Part shown: piece after piece, positions 15,432-15,569 of the stretch
Layout of the letters: each line of letters starts with the position of its first letter
Numbering within the stretch: the first letter of the stretch is position 1
Source: Alphaproteobacteria bacterium
GTDB taxonomy: Bacteria; Pseudomonadota; Alphaproteobacteria; Sphingomonadales; Sphingomonadaceae
DNA length: 15,569 nucleotides
Reading direction: 5' to 3'
Assembly: GCA_018830415.1 (NCBI GenBank)
Contig: JAHJSJ010000128.1
Location: 1-15,569, forward strand
The notes under the pieces: model-generated
Seen by the model: only the letters and a program-made list of their open reading frames with translations
Database searches by the model: none
What the model was told of the DNA's origin: nothing
Translations under genes and position numbers: made by a program

Positions 15432-15569
15432 GGTTTTGTCGGGCTGCTTTCATGTGTTAGGGTGCATTTTCGTGTCAGAAAAAGCGATGGCGGGCTGATA
15501 TGAGAGGGGGCGACAAGGCAATTTGTACTTTGCTGAATCGCCAGCCTTGCATCGCCACAATGCTACGCT

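Noticed and set aside
15500..15569. Open frame from ATG 15500 to the window end (MRGGDKAICTLLNRQ...)
   Set aside because: Only 23 codons are visible, there is no clear ribosome binding site and no family similarity; it may be chance or the edge of a gene to the right. The 138 nt after the permease therefore remain unannotated.

Overview
The window looks like chromosomal DNA of a GC-rich alphaproteobacterium in the Sphingomonadales, most likely Erythrobacteraceae (Erythrobacter/Porphyrobacter-like). Support comes from the order rpmH-rnpA-yidD-yidC-engB, the typical alphaproteobacterial L34 sequence, a YidC N-terminus starting MDNQRNLLLAVV, and a carbohydrate locus built on a TonB-dependent receptor without SusD. 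The species assignment is inferred from memory of these families; no search was run.

Layout. (1) Positions 40-2405, minus strand: a TonB-like membrane protein and, upstream of it, a ComM/YifB Mg-chelatase-like AAA+ ATPase. (2) 2536-3591, plus strand: an exported protein with a ClpP/crotonase-like fold signature (COG3904-like). (3) 3687-7045, plus strand: the conserved translation and membrane-biogenesis block of rpmH (L34), rnpA (RNase P protein), yidD, yidC and engB/yihA. Junctions are tight: rnpA and yidD overlap by 4 nt, and yidC and engB are 3 nt apart. The 114-nt rpmH-rnpA gap is unusual, with four perfect GC-rich hairpins in a row. (4) 7046-7515: non-coding DNA holding a decayed piece of a tyrosine-recombinase (integrase) gene. 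(5) 7516-15431, plus strand: a sugar-utilisation locus with a LacI-family regulator, a 1003-residue fusion of a GH65 disaccharide phosphorylase and a beta-phosphoglucomutase, a TonB-dependent outer-membrane receptor and an MFS permease. (6) 15432-15569: no supportable gene.

How the sugar locus should work (inference from families): the receptor imports an alpha-glucoside through the outer membrane using TonB energy, and the MFS permease takes it across the inner membrane. The GH65 half then cleaves it with phosphate to beta-glucose-1-phosphate plus the released sugar or aglycone, and the fused beta-PGM half converts beta-glucose-1-phosphate to glucose-6-phosphate. The LacI-type regulator probably acts on a cluster of CG-centred near-palindromes at 8586-8636, just upstream of the fusion gene. 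No amylase or glucosidase is visible in the window, so the substrate is probably a small alpha-glucoside; its identity cannot be read from the sequence.

The most interesting points are the one-polypeptide phosphorylase-mutase fusion with its own uptake and control genes, the integrase relic on the left border of this locus (suggesting it arrived by transfer), the tandem operator-like repeats, and two sets of stacked hairpins (rpmH-rnpA and receptor-permease gaps).
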